A stretch of DNA of 22,373 nucleotides from an uncultured Eubacteriales bacterium (GCA_934444895.1 CAKSDA010000013.1:1-22373); one strand, 5' to 3'; counted from the first letter of the stretch, positions 1 to 8,454 are shown. Notes: generated from the letters alone by a model not told the origin. Program-made: numbers and translations.

Positions 1-340
1 CCTCTGCGCTGCCGTCTTCATTTATCTTGTCCGCTATGACTTCAATAATATCAAACCTCGGCTGCTGCATACATTTACTTCTGAATAAATAATTTTTTGC
101 CGTATAAATAATTCTGCGCCGTTTTTTGGCAGTAACGGCCTCCTTGGGAGAATATCCTGCGCTTTTATTTCTGAGCTTTACTTCTATAAATAAAACATAT
201 TCCCGGTTTTCGGCAATTATATCTATCTCTCCCATGGGAGATTTGTAGTTTTTTGCCGATATAAAATATCCTTTTTTTGTAATATAATCCGCCGCAATTT
301 TTTCTCCGTATCTGCCGATACAATAACTGCTGTTTTTCAT
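1..340 (-). CDS. yraN: YraN/UPF0102 family endonuclease-like protein (partial, 3' end outside window)
   Basis: The minus-strand frame starts at ATG 340-338 and stays open to the window edge (113 codons; the family is usually about 115-125 residues, so only a short C-terminus is missing). It begins MKNSSYCIGRYGEKIAADYI and contains the family hallmark GEIDIIAENREYVLFIEVKL near residues 37-56. The spaced D and ExK resemble the PD-(D/E)XK fold of Holliday-junction-resolvase-like nucleases. The in vivo role of YraN is not settled in the literature I know. Its ATG overlaps the rnhB stop codon (ATGA at 337-340), so it is probably translationally coupled to rnhB; rnhB-yraN adjacency is common in Firmicutes. 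Confidence 0.88.
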   Translation of the reverse strand, partial: MKNSSYCIGRYGEKIAADYITKKGYFISAKNYKSPMGEIDIIAENREYVLFIEVKLRNKSAGYSPKEAVTAKKRRRIIYTAKNYLFRSKCMQQPRFDIIEVIADKINEDGSAE

Positions 341-933
341 ATTTTTTTAAGAAAACTTTTGCGGTGATGCGGACTTATACCATATTTTTTTATAAGCGCT
401 ATGTGCTCCGCTGTTCCGTACCCTTTATGCTTTTTAAAATTATACTCCGGAAACTCTTTGTCAATTTGCAGCATAAGCCTGTCCCTTGAAACCTTTGCCA
501 GTATTGAAGCAGCCGCAATAGACATTGAAATTCCGTCGCCCTTTATAATTGTTTCATATTTAATATCCATATCCCCGGGAGCGCGGTTACCGTCGATAAG
601 AGCATAGTCCGGCTTTACTTCAAGACCGGCAATTGCCCGTTTCATTGCAGTAAATGTTGCGTTTAAAATGTTTTGCTCTTCAATCTCCTCAACCGAAGCA
701 TATGCTACGCAATACGAAACTGCAACGGATTTTATAACATCAAAAAGCTCTTCTCTTTTTTTCTCGGAAAGTTTTTTTGAATCGTCAAGGCGTTCGATTT
801 GAACACCTGCCGGCAAAATAACCGCCGCTGCACAAACAGGTCCTGCAAGCGGTCCCCTTCCCGCTTCGTCAACTCCGCAAACTCTTGAAAATCCACACTC
901 ATTTGCTTTTAATTCATAGGAATAATCCGGCAT
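337..933 (-). CDS. rnhB: Ribonuclease HII
   Basis: Protein of 198 residues, normal length for bacterial RNase HII, which removes RNA from RNA-DNA hybrids and misincorporated ribonucleotides in the cytoplasm. The N-terminal motif VDEAGRGPLAGPV supplies Asp22 and Glu23; further conserved acidic residues are in LIDGN (Asp114) and AKVSRD (Asp151), giving the expected metal-binding set. The ATG at 933 follows an AGAAGGAT ribosome site about 7 bases upstream. It lies 14 bases after the rbgA stop and overlaps yraN by the ATGA quartet, so it is an internal gene of the rplS-lepB-rbgA-rnhB-yraN operon. Confidence 0.97.
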   Translation of the reverse strand: MPDYSYELKANECGFSRVCGVDEAGRGPLAGPVCAAAVILPAGVQIERLDDSKKLSEKKREELFDVIKSVAVSYCVAYASVEEIEEQNILNATFTAMKRAIAGLEVKPDYALIDGNRAPGDMDIKYETIIKGDGISMSIAAASILAKVSRDRLMLQIDKEFPEYNFKKHKGYGTAEHIALIKKYGISPHHRKSFLKKI

Positions 934-947
934 AACATATCCTTCTC

Positions 948-1796
948 TCAGTCAAGTGTAATTCTACCCAGAACGCCGCCTCGGTATTCATCAATTAACA
1001 TAACCGCCGCCCGCTCGGTGTCAATCTCTCCGCCTCGAATGACCATACCTCTTTTTTTGCCGATATTACATAAAATGTCATAGGCGTCTTCGCTGTCGCT
1101 TATCTGTATTTTATACCTTTGCTCAAGCAAATCCTTATAATCTTTTCTTATCTCTGAAATTAATTCAACTGCTAAAGTCTCTATATCAATAACCGTGTCT
1201 TTTACAGCACCGGTAAATGCCAGCCTGCGCCCTACAACCGGATCTTCAAACTTAGGCCATAGCACTCCGGGCGTATCCAACAGTTCTATATCTTTATCAA
1301 CCGAAAACCACTGATTGCTTCTTGTAACTCCGGGACGGTCCTCAACCTTTGCCCTGTTTTTTTTGCATATGCGATTAATAAAGGAGGATTTCCCTACATT
1401 CGGAATTCCCACTACCATAATTCTGAGCTTTCGTCCAACCATACCACGCTTTATATTCTGCTCAATTTTTTCAGCCAGTAATTCCTTTACGGCAGAATAA
1501 AACTGATTTATTCCTTTTCCTGTTTTGCAGGAAAAGGCTATTGCTGATTTTGAACCGCCGCATAGTTTTGATATCCACTTTGAAGTAGCCTGTGGATCTG
1601 CCAAATCACTCTTATTTAATACAACCAGAACCGGTTTGTTTGAAATAATACCTGCCAGCTCCGGGTTACGGCTGCTGGCAGGTATTCTTGAATCAACTAT
1701 TTCAACAACAGCATCTGTAAGTGCCATACTTTCGGTTATTATCCGCCGCGTTTTTGCCATATGACCCGGAAACCACTGAATTTGTTTTCCTTCCAT
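948..1796 (-). CDS. rbgA: Ribosome biogenesis GTPase RbgA (YlqF)
   Basis: Circularly permuted GTPase of 282 residues that acts late in 50S subunit assembly in Firmicutes. The permuted motif order is visible: G4 NKSD at 61-64, G5-like SCKTG at 89-93, then G1 GIPNVGKSS at 130-138, G2 PGVTR at 155-159 and G3 DTPG at 174-177. The N-terminus (QWFPGHMAKTRR) is the conserved YlqF start. It is preceded by GAAGGTGA, somewhat far (about 13 bases) from the ATG. The 165-base AT-rich gap to lepB shows no clear terminator and may hold a weak secondary promoter. Neighbours match the Bacillus rplS-ylqF-rnhB order with lepB inserted. Confidence 0.96.
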   Translation of the reverse strand: MEGKQIQWFPGHMAKTRRIITESMALTDAVVEIVDSRIPASSRNPELAGIISNKPVLVVLNKSDLADPQATSKWISKLCGGSKSAIAFSCKTGKGINQFYSAVKELLAEKIEQNIKRGMVGRKLRIMVVGIPNVGKSSFINRICKKNRAKVEDRPGVTRSNQWFSVDKDIELLDTPGVLWPKFEDPVVGRRLAFTGAVKDTVIDIETLAVELISEIRKDYKDLLEQRYKIQISDSEDAYDILCNIGKKRGMVIRGGEIDTERAAVMLIDEYRGGVLGRITLD

Positions 1797-1961
1797 ATTT
1801 AAGTAGATTCACCTTCTTAAATTTATTTGTTTAGTATCTTATTTCACTATTTTAAGTTGTTTTATTATTTAAAAATATTTTTTTGAGTATTTCTTTTGAA
1901 AATATATGTGTAAAAAATGTGTACAAAAATTCTAAAGTAAGCGGACTGGATAAAACGGTAT

Positions 1962-2615
1962 CTATTTTTCCGCTCCGTTCGAAGAAATCTTTCCGAATTT
2001 ATTAAAAGGCAATATTCTAAGCACCGCATGGCCTATGATATACCTTTTGTCAACCATACCGTAATCACCTATTGCAGACGACCTGCTGTCCAGTGAATTG
2101 TTCCGGTTATCTCCCATTACAAACACGCAGTTTTCTTTCACCCTTACCGGGAAGGTGATATCCATCGAAACATGGGTAGGTTCTTTAATATAAGGCTCAT
2201 CAAGAGCAACTCCGTCCACATATACTATACCTTTTTCAAAGTCAATATTTACTGTCTCGCCTTCAGTGGCAATAACCCTTTTTATAATCGGTCTTTCATA
2301 GTCGGACGCATTGGGAGAATTGTTAACATTCCGCGAAATAACAACAATATCCCGCCTTTTAGGGGTGTAAAACAAGTTTGTTATTATTACCCTTTCGGAG
2401 TTAAACAGGGTGTTTTCCATTGACTCCCCTTCAATGGATACAATTCTGAAAACAAATGTAAAAATAATTACAACGGATATTACCGAAGCGATTATTACAT
2501 CAAGCCATTCAAAAACATCCGAAACTCTTCTTGAGGATTTTTTCTTTGAAGCCGCATTTTTTGCCCTGCCGGAAGAACTTCCGACATCTTCAAAATGTCT
2601 TATATTATCACTCAT
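1962..2615 (-). CDS. lepB: Signal peptidase I
   Basis: Membrane-bound serine-lysine protease of 217 residues that removes signal peptides from exported proteins. After a basic N-terminus (KKKSSRR) comes one membrane segment at about 38-58, then the catalytic Ser65 in EGESMENTL, the general-base Lys112 in IKRVIA, and the C-terminal box MGDNRNNSLDSRS at 167-179. A longer frame exists from TTG 2636, but GGAGG at 2630-2627 lies inside that extension with a good spacing to ATG 2615, so I take MSDNIRHF as the true start. It sits 3' of rplS, separated by the rplS terminator, in the ribosome/export operon. Substrates in this window would include the secreted proteins at 5417-5875 and 6094-8454. Confidence 0.95.
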   Translation of the reverse strand: MSDNIRHFEDVGSSSGRAKNAASKKKSSRRVSDVFEWLDVIIASVISVVIIFTFVFRIVSIEGESMENTLFNSERVIITNLFYTPKRRDIVVISRNVNNSPNASDYERPIIKRVIATEGETVNIDFEKGIVYVDGVALDEPYIKEPTHVSMDITFPVRVKENCVFVMGDNRNNSLDSRSSAIGDYGMVDKRYIIGHAVLRILPFNKFGKISSNGAEK

Positions 2616-2714
2616 GTTTTTATGCGCCTCCAACAAAATACTTCTTAATTGTCATTTTGCCGCAACATAAATGCCGCAAAAAGAAAAATTAAGTGCCAAA
2701 AGGGGGTAATATGC

Positions 2715-2743
2715 AAAAAAGGGGACTGTTACGTCCCCCTTTA
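2715..2743 (-). terminator. Terminator/attenuator after rplS
   Basis: Hairpin of GGGGAC (2721-2726) and GTCCCC (2733-2738) with a 6-base loop, followed on the minus strand by six T residues (2715-2720) directly after the rplS stop codon. It would reduce read-through into lepB, setting a high rplS to low lepB-rbgA ratio. Confidence 0.85.
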
Positions 2744-2748
2744 AAATA

Positions 2749-3093
2749 TTACTTAACTTGCTCTTTAACCTTTGCTGCTTTGCCGACTCTGTCACGCAGG
2801 TAGTAAAGTTTAGCTCTGCGAATACGGCCGTCGCGTACAACTTCAACCTTCTCAACATTAGGTGAATGTACCGGGAACACTCGCTCAACACCTACACCAT
2901 ATGAAATACGCCTTACTGTAAATGTTTCTGAAATTCCACTGTTATTGCGGGCAATTACCGTTCCCTCAAAAACCTGTATTCTTTCTCTTTCGCCTTCACG
3001 AATCTTAACATGCACCCTTACTGTTGAACCGATTTTAAGCTCCGGAACATTTTCCTTAAGCATACCGGTAGTAAGCTCTTTTACAAAATCCAT
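2749..3093 (-). CDS. rplS: Large ribosomal subunit protein bL19
   Basis: Protein of 114 residues, the normal bL19 length, located at the 30S-50S interface. Recognisable segments are [20 protein letters not shown] (25-44), [17 protein letters not shown] and [17 protein letters not shown] near the C-terminus. A strong ribosome site AAGGAGGA (3101-3108 on the minus strand) lies 7 bases before the ATG. It is the first gene of a leftward operon with its own promoter at 3220-3248, a probable autoregulatory leader and a terminator right after the stop. Confidence 0.99.
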   Translation of the reverse strand: MDFVKELTTGMLKENVPELKIGSTVRVHVKIREGERERIQVFEGTVIARNNSGISETFTVRRISYGVGVERVFPVHSPNVEKVEVVRDGRIRRAKLYYLRDRVGKAAKVKEQVK

Positions 3094-3108
3094 TAAATTT
3101 TCCTCCTT

Positions 3109-3213
3109 AATATATCAGATGTTCATACCTTTAATAAAACGCAGAGGACCATCCGCTTCATTGTCGTATTTACGGCAGTGACTCCACCCGTAAGGCCGGG
3201 CGCAATCAAATGC
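3109..3213 (-). promoter_or_regulatory. Probable L19 (rplS) mRNA leader
   Basis: The 5' untranslated region between the predicted start of transcription (about 3213) and the rplS ribosome site is about 105 nt and can fold: CCCG-GCCTTA-CGGG near 3187-3200 and GCGGA/TCTGC around 3142-3158 on the minus strand. Low-GC Gram-positives are known to carry an L19 leader at this position. I identify it from location and hairpins, not from a match to the family consensus, so the assignment is tentative. Confidence 0.4.
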
Positions 3214-3219
3214 TTAGAT

Positions 3220-3248
3220 ATAATACCATAACTAAACCGAAAAATCAA
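3220..3248 (-). promoter_or_regulatory. Sigma-A promoter of the rplS operon
   Basis: On the minus strand, -35 TTGATT (3248-3243) and -10 TATTAT (3225-3220) are separated by exactly 17 bases. Transcription would start near 3213 and read the leader and rplS. Confidence 0.7.
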
Positions 3249-3325
3249 GTGCTTTTTTTTAATAATCAGCCCGGTTTATTAAGTGCAACACTATGTGCAT
3301 GCGATGCTGCGCATATTTATAGCTA

Positions 3326-4396
3326 TTATTCACATATATAATATGTGTCTAAAACGGTCTCGTAAAGCTTCTGCTGATCAGCATAATACTCAGCATACCG
3401 GCTTCCCATTTTCATTTCACCGGCAATCTTAATAAATTCAAGACTTCCGCCCCTGCCGCCGTTGATTAAACATGTTGTAAGATAGCTTACTTCGGCGACA
3501 TTAATATCGGTTACCATATTTTTTGAAATGCTGTTAAAAAGTTTTATCGGTGTGCTTATATCCTTTTTTGTGAGACTTAAAGTTTTATTAAAAAATCCCT
3601 GCAAAAACTGCTTTTGACGGCTTAACCTGTCAAGGCTGGAATCAACACTTGTATGATCCCTGTCTTGTACAAATGAAATCGCTGCATCGCCCGTAAGCTC
3701 AAGCTTGGTTCCGCTGCTGTACCTTTTGCCTGAAATAACTGTGTCCTCCGTAAGGGTAACCGGAACACCTCCAACCTTTGACGCAAGCGGCGCAATAGCT
3801 TTCATATCAATTGCAACATATGAATTTATCGGCAGTCCGTACATAAGCCTTGAGGCCGATTTAACGGTATTTTTACAACTGTCCTTTTCATTATTGCCAT
3901 ATGCGTAAGCAAGGCATATCTGTTTTTTCTCACTTGAAATATATTTGCCGCCGGCCGAATATAAATCAACATCTACCATGGTATCTCTGGGAATTGCCAG
4001 TACTGTGGCTTTACCGGTTTTAACATCCATTGAATAAAGGAATACTGCGTCAGCTTGTCCGTTTTTACCCTGAACAGTATCTTTATCATTAAAAGTATCC
4101 TTATCAACACCTACACAAAGTATATTTGTGATATTGTTGTTATATTTATATTTTTTCCCTTGATAGATAACGGTTTTACCATCGTCGTCGGTTACAGCAT
4201 TGCTAACCTCATCTCCGGGATTCATATCCATTTTACCGGATTTCAGCAGGCTGTTTTTGCCTGTTTTAACAAGGGCAACCGCAGAAGCTGTTAAAATAAT
4301 AACTATACTTAAAATTATTAATAAGACCTTTTGCCATTTTTTCATTTTGGATTTCCCGGAATGTTTACCGCCGCCGTTGCTATTTTGTAGGCTCAT
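3326..4396 (-). CDS. LytR-CpsA-Psr (LCP) family cell-wall glycopolymer ligase
   Basis: Protein of 356 residues with a short basic cytoplasmic N-terminus, one membrane segment at about 22-43 and an extracellular LCP domain. Conserved catalytic features are visible: NILCVGVD (91-98), GQADAVFL with Asp116, VLAIPRDTMVDV with Arg137 and Asp138, and SFVQDRDHTSVDSSLDRLSRQ with its arginines. LCP enzymes move teichoic-acid-like or capsular polymers from undecaprenyl diphosphate to peptidoglycan outside the membrane. Its ATG lies 17 bases inside the end of the sortase gene, which indicates translational coupling. Which polymer it attaches cannot be told from sequence. No convincing terminator is seen between its stop and the rplS promoter. 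Confidence 0.92.
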   Translation of the reverse strand: MSLQNSNGGGKHSGKSKMKKWQKVLLIILSIVIILTASAVALVKTGKNSLLKSGKMDMNPGDEVSNAVTDDDGKTVIYQGKKYKYNNNITNILCVGVDKDTFNDKDTVQGKNGQADAVFLYSMDVKTGKATVLAIPRDTMVDVDLYSAGGKYISSEKKQICLAYAYGNNEKDSCKNTVKSASRLMYGLPINSYVAIDMKAIAPLASKVGGVPVTLTEDTVISGKRYSSGTKLELTGDAAISFVQDRDHTSVDSSLDRLSRQKQFLQGFFNKTLSLTKKDISTPIKLFNSISKNMVTDINVAEVSYLTTCLINGGRGGSLEFIKIAGEMKMGSRYAEYYADQQKLYETVLDTYYICE

Positions 4397-5144
4397 CGTT
4401 TATCAGTACCCCCTGAACTAAAAATCTGTAATTTTTATCGCCGATACATGTGCTGAGAGTAAGAAGTTTTGAATTTTCATTAAGCCCTGCGTCTCTTGTG
4501 AATTTTACCATGGATTTCGGATTTTTAACATATTCGATATAGTCGGCAAACACCTTTGGATCTGAAAAATTAAAAGAATTCAGTATATGTCTATTATCAT
4601 ATTTATAAGCCGCGCATACTTCATATGTTAATATGTGCCCGGGAGTATATACATAAATATATTTGTGACTGTCGAAGAAAGCCTTGTCCCTAAACTTATG
4701 CAGAGTTCTGAACATGGATCCGTTAAGCATGTTATGACCGTAAAGCACAGTGTTCGGGTCGGAAAAATCCTTACTGTTTTGTTTTTCCGAATAAATACTT
4801 CCGGCAAACTTGCTTTTTCTTTCAACATCGTGATTAAGATAAAACCCGTCGTCTGTATCGGTGCTTTGCACAATGGGATAATCGACATTTGTATCCGGTA
4901 TTCTTATCCAGGCATATATATCCGTATTAACATTTTTAAGTGAATCAAAATCAATAGGATTATCAACCTCAACCTTTGAAGATTCTGAAACAGATGAAGA
5001 ATTTGTGTATTTTTTATATCCGTTGCTGCTTATATAACTGTTAACGATTATATAAACAAGCGCGGCGACTGCAAGCAAAAAGATCACAGAGGCACATACA
5101 AAAATAATTTTATATACTTTATTTTTTGTTTTTCTTTTTTCCAT
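4380..5144 (-). CDS. srtB: Class B sortase
   Basis: Protein of 254 residues: cytoplasmic KKR-rich start, signal anchor at about 11-35, linker, then a class B sortase domain. The catalytic set is His137 in LYGHNM, Cys233 in LTLSTC and Arg240 in NYRFLVQG; the motif IPDTNVDYPIVQ (82-93) is typical of class B. Class B enzymes attach secreted proteins to peptidoglycan, or in some Clostridia recognise (S/N/P)PxTG-like signals. The ATG at 5144 follows AGGTGA. The gene has a consensus promoter at 5175-5203 and overlaps the downstream LCP gene. The protein at 5417-5875, with PRTG, is the obvious candidate substrate nearby. Confidence 0.94.
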   Translation of the reverse strand: MEKRKTKNKVYKIIFVCASVIFLLAVAALVYIIVNSYISSNGYKKYTNSSSVSESSKVEVDNPIDFDSLKNVNTDIYAWIRIPDTNVDYPIVQSTDTDDGFYLNHDVERKSKFAGSIYSEKQNSKDFSDPNTVLYGHNMLNGSMFRTLHKFRDKAFFDSHKYIYVYTPGHILTYEVCAAYKYDNRHILNSFNFSDPKVFADYIEYVKNPKSMVKFTRDAGLNENSKLLTLSTCIGDKNYRFLVQGVLINDEPTK

Positions 5145-5174
5145 TTATGTCACCTGAAAATAAACCTTTATTAG

Positions 5175-5203
5175 ATTATAACCATATTAAATACTTATGT
5201 CAA
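5175..5203 (-). promoter_or_regulatory. Consensus sigma-A promoter of the sortase-LCP operon
   Basis: On the minus strand a perfect TTGACA (5203-5198) and perfect TATAAT (5180-5175) are separated by 17 bases. The predicted start near 5168 gives a short leader of about 24 bases before the sortase ATG. Confidence 0.88.
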
Positions 5204-5340
5204 CTATTCAAAATTTAGACATGCTACAGGCGCTATATCCCGTATACCGTTTTGGGTCGAAGATTTTTTAAACTGATATATTTTTACAAGGCAGGGCAAA
5301 AACACAGGTAGACGGTAAACTTGCAGGCATTAAACTTAAT

Positions 5341-5369
5341 GAAAAGCGGCACTGTAAAACAGTGCCGCA
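5341..5369 (-). terminator. Terminator of the PRTG-protein gene
   Basis: Perfect 9-bp inverted repeat GCGGCACTG (5346-5354) / CAGTGCCGC (5360-5368) with a 5-base loop, followed on the minus strand by TTTTC. It lies 48 bases past the stop of the gene at 5417-5875 and separates it from the sortase promoter. Confidence 0.85.
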
Positions 5370-5416
5370 AATTATATGATTTGTTATTAAGTATTTGTTA
5401 CCCGTTCATCCACCGA

Positions 5417-5875
5417 TTATTCAGTAACGCGTTTTTTAGAAGCATACATTACTGAAAGTGCGCCGAGTGCAATAATTGCTGTAACTGCCAAAGCTTCGTT
5501 ACCTGTGCGCGGTGCACTGGATGAATCGTTTGTTTTGCCGAAGCCCTGAGAGCCCTTAACATTATAAGACTCTTCAACCTTGATATCGGACAAAGGTTTA
5601 ATTACAAGTTCTTTAGAAGTAAGTGAACCTGAAATAATTTCATATTTACCGTCGATTACCCAACCTGTAAATGTATATTTGCTCGATTCGGATGCGGTTA
5701 ACTTAACATTTTGACCCTGTGCAACATATGTGCCTTTTGCTGCGGTACCTGTTGCGTAAGATGTAACTTCTACTTTATAAAGCAATTCGCCCCCGGGACT
5801 GTCAACAGCAAATGCTGTTACGGAAACAGAGCCTAAAAGTATAAGTGTAAACAATAAAGCCAGTACTTTTTTCAT
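5417..5875 (-). CDS. Small secreted cell-wall-anchored protein with InlB-B-like repeat and PRTG sorting signal
   Basis: Protein of 152 residues. Residues 1-23 are a signal peptide (MKKVLALLFTLILLGS, cleavage likely after AFA). The middle, about 33-105, resembles one divergent InlB B-repeat, with the diagnostic FTGWVIDG at 69-76. The C-terminus is a classical sorting signal: APRTG at 121-125, a hydrophobic stretch ALAVTAIIALGALSVMYA, then KKRVTE. It is thus probably a small wall-linked surface protein. The ATG follows GGAGGAAA, and the gene has its own promoter and terminator. APRTG resembles the PxTG signals read by clostridial class B sortases, so the adjacent sortase is inferred to be its enzyme. 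Confidence 0.82.
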   Translation of the reverse strand: MKKVLALLFTLILLGSVSVTAFAVDSPGGELLYKVEVTSYATGTAAKGTYVAQGQNVKLTASESSKYTFTGWVIDGKYEIISGSLTSKELVIKPLSDIKVEESYNVKGSQGFGKTNDSSSAPRTGNEALAVTAIIALGALSVMYASKKRVTE

Positions 5876-5930
5876 AAAATTTCCTCCAATACTAAGTGAA
5901 TTTTGGTCAAATTATCTTTATCTTTTCAAA

Positions 5931-5959
5931 ATTATAACATAAAAAGATTAAGATGTAAA
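5931..5959 (-). promoter_or_regulatory. Sigma-A promoter of the PRTG-protein gene
   Basis: On the minus strand, -35 TTTACA (5959-5954), 17-base spacer and -10 TATAAT (5936-5931). The start of transcription near 5924 gives a leader of about 50 bases. Confidence 0.75.
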
Positions 5960-6046
5960 TACCTTTTTAAAATATTTTTTTATTTTGCATGCCGCAACTT
6001 TTTTTAAAATATTTTTTATTTCCCTCTATACTTTGGTATATAAATA

Positions 6047-6055
6047 TGATATACT
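6047..6055 (+). promoter_or_regulatory. Possible extended -10 promoter of the dockerin gene
   Basis: TGATATACT forms an extended -10 element (TG-N-TATACT). No good -35 is found at 16-18 bases, which is usual for extended -10 promoters. Upstream, the AT-rich stretch contains two near copies of TTTTTAAAATATTTTTTATTT about 35 bases apart (5963-6022), possibly an UP element or bent DNA. Confidence 0.4.
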
Positions 6056-6093
6056 ATTTTTACCAAATTTATTCATAAATGGGAGGGCTTTCT

Positions 6094-8454
6094 TTGAAAA
6101 AAATCAGACAGTTCAGTTTAAAATCAGCGGTAGCGCTGCTGCTTGTTGCAGTAATTTCGCTGAGTTCCACAGTGTTTGCTTCTGCTGCAAAAAGCACCGT
6201 TAGAATTAACGGCAAAACGCTGCTTACCTCATTTGACATACAATATTTGCGCGAGGGTAAAACATCTCCGTCCGAATATACATACGGTATCAGTTACTCT
6301 GCTCAAACCAAGCATATTTTTCTGAACAACATACCTGTAAATACCAGTGATAAATATAAAAATATTTTGTTTGAATTCTATCAGGTAGATCTTTCGGATT
6401 TAGAAGATGACGCATCGGATGCTCCCAGCACATATCATTCCGGTTATTATGATAATTCCGCCGGAGCAACCAATGTCGGTGTCGCTATTAATGATCTGTT
6501 TTGCATTGACAGTGTGACAGATGAAATTTTGTCCGAAAGCAGTTCGCTTACATCCGGCACATATATAATGTTTATATATTGCGGAAAAGACGCAACAGGA
6601 TATTACGATATGGAAGCCGCTTTGCTGATTGAAGTCGGCAGCGACTTTTCTCTTGGCTTCTATACTCCGGATTTTTACGAAAGAAATACTGCTTTAAGAG
6701 AATACATTGACGAAACATGCAAAGGTTCATATTATGAAAACTTTTATAAATACATGGGTACCGGCGGAGATGCCCTTAGCCTTGTTGAATACAACAGACT
6801 TAAACCTATTGTAGATAAAATTTCCGCCTCTGTCCCCAAAGACGACAAATACCGCGATTACAAACTTGCCAAAGCCACCTATAATTATCTGGCAGATTAT
6901 TTGTATTACGATTTAGACAATGCGTTGGATACAAACTCCCCTTCTGATATAGATATAATGAATATCATGAAGACAAAAAAGGCTGTTTGTGCAGGATTCT
7001 CGGTTGTGTATTCCGCTTTTCTTTCTATGATGGATATTCCGAATAATATTATCTTGGGATATGCTACCGGTGCAGACCTAGGTAACGACGAGGGTTATGA
7101 ATTTGATCCCTCAAATCCTTCAATTACCGACTGCAACCATGCATGGAACGAGGTTTATGTAAACGGAGACTGGATCTATGTTGATGTTACATGGGCGTGC
7201 CCCAATTACTATGCAGATGGTGCTTATGAAGAAGGAGAAAACGGTGTCACAGGCATTTGGTTCGACTGCGGGCTTGAGGCTTTTGCCGACGCGCACTGCA
7301 CTATTGTACCGAATTTACCCAGTCTGAGTTATGATACACCTGTAGGCATAGAACCCGATGATTGTTATTTCAGAATCCCCAATATGAAGGGTATCGGAAA
7401 CGGAGCCGCGAAAACCACAACCGGTCTTTGCCTGCCTGATACCGTTACAATGGTTACTCCAAATGGAAGCTCTGATGTTTCCATCCACTGGATTTTAGAC
7501 GATGAATACTGCGAATACAATCCTTCAAAAACTACCGAACAAACCTTTAATGTTATTGGCCAAACAACCGACGGAAACAAGCAAATTCAATGCCGCGTTA
7601 CGGTTTATGCAAAGGGATTTGTTCCGGAAGCACCTTTAGCTCTCACCAGTTCCGATATTAAATCCGTAACCGATAATTCCATTGAGATAATCACCAATCC
7701 GGAGCTTGAATACAGCATTTCAGGCACAAATGTCTGGAACTCAAACGGAAAGTTCACAAATCTTGAGTCCAACACAGTATACAACATAGTTTGCAGATAT
7801 AAAGCGGACGACAGCGCAAACCTTCCGGCCAGCAAGCAAAGCGCAGGTTACGCAGTTAAAACACTTATGGGCAAAGCTGAAACACCGAATGCTCCCACCG
7901 CAAAATACGTTTCATACTCATCTGTTTCACTTACACCTACCAGCGGATACGAGTATAGAATTGAAGGTGGAGAGTGGCAAACTTCCAATGTATTTATAAA
8001 TCTTACTCCTTCAACAACATATAGATTTTACCAAAGAGTAGCATCGTCCTCCACAAAATCAGAGAGCGATTCGAGCGAAGCAGCTTCATTTACAACCAAA
8101 GAAATTTCCGGTTTCCTTCCCGGAGATACAAACGGCGATGGCGAGATTAACCTTCAGGATGTTGCACTTCTTTCACAATATTGCGCCTCATGGGAGAACA
8201 TAGCCTGCTCTGAAGCAGCACTTGATATAAACGGCGACGGTGAGGTTAACCTTCAGGATGTTGCGCTTCTTGCTCAGTATATTGCAGCATGGGATGATGT
8301 ACAGTTATCCGGCGTTGCATATTCAAAAAATAATACTCCTAACAAAGGCCCGCAAAATACAAGCAGCGGCGCTACCGGCGGCAGCGGCAACAGCGGAAGC
8401 TCTTCCGGAGACAACGGCGGTTGGACAGGAGATTATCCTATTCCGCAAAAATAA
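6094..8454 (+). CDS. Secreted transglutaminase-like protein with type I dockerin
   Basis: About 786 residues from the TTG start at 6094; the in-frame ATG at 6079 overlaps the GGGAGGG ribosome site (6081-6087), which sits 6 bases before this TTG, so TTG is preferred. Domains in order: signal peptide 1-32 (cleavage likely near FASAA), an uncharacterised N-terminal region, a transglutaminase-like fold with triad Cys299 (KAVCAGFS), His349 (NHAWNEV) and Asp364 (YVDVTW), two fibronectin-III/Ig-like modules at about 510-590 and 600-670, then a dockerin at about 677-733 with duplicated calcium loops (GDTNGDGEINLQDVALL and DINGDGEVNLQDVALL). A 53-residue Gly/Ser-rich tail follows the dockerin. It is probably exported and bound to a cohesin scaffold. 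Whether the fold cross-links, deamidates or cleaves peptides is not determinable. A strong terminator follows. Confidence 0.88.
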   Translation: MKKIRQFSLKSAVALLLVAVISLSSTVFASAAKSTVRINGKTLLTSFDIQYLREGKTSPSEYTYGISYSAQTKHIFLNNIPVNTSDKYKNILFEFYQVDLSDLEDDASDAPSTYHSGYYDNSAGATNVGVAINDLFCIDSVTDEILSESSSLTSGTYIMFIYCGKDATGYYDMEAALLIEVGSDFSLGFYTPDFYERNTALREYIDETCKGSYYENFYKYMGTGGDALSLVEYNRLKPIVDKISASVPKDDKYRDYKLAKATYNYLADYLYYDLDNALDTNSPSDIDIMNIMKTKKAVCAGFSVVYSAFLSMMDIPNNIILGYATGADLGNDEGYEFDPSNPSITDCNHAWNEVYVNGDWIYVDVTWACPNYYADGAYEEGENGVTGIWFDCGLEAFADAHCTIVPNLPSLSYDTPVGIEPDDCYFRIPNMKGIGNGAAKTTTGLCLPDTVTMVTPNGSSDVSIHWILDDEYCEYNPSKTTEQTFNVIGQTTDGNKQIQCRVTVYAKGFVPEAPLALTSSDIKSVTDNSIEIITNPELEYSISGTNVWNSNGKFTNLESNTVYNIVCRYKADDSANLPASKQSAGYAVKTLMGKAETPNAPTAKYVSYSSVSLTPTSGYEYRIEGGEWQTSNVFINLTPSTTYRFYQRVASSSTKSESDSSEAASFTTKEISGFLPGDTNGDGEINLQDVALLSQYCASWENIACSEAALDINGDGEVNLQDVALLAQYIAAWDDVQLSGVAYSKNNTPNKGPQNTSSGATGGSGNSGSSSGDNGGWTGDYPIPQK

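Noticed and set aside
2616..2636. TTG start for lepB seven codons upstream
   Set aside because: The Shine-Dalgarno GGAGG lies within this extension at the right distance from ATG 2615.
5221..5262. tRNA-like 5' fragment on the minus strand (CGGGATATAGCGC)
   Set aside because: Only about 13 bases resemble a tRNA start; no D arm, anticodon arm or acceptor partner can be drawn.
5963..6022. Tandem duplication of an AT-rich 20-mer as a mobile-element footprint
   Set aside because: Low-complexity A/T sequence near a promoter explains the similarity; there are no inverted ends or target duplication.
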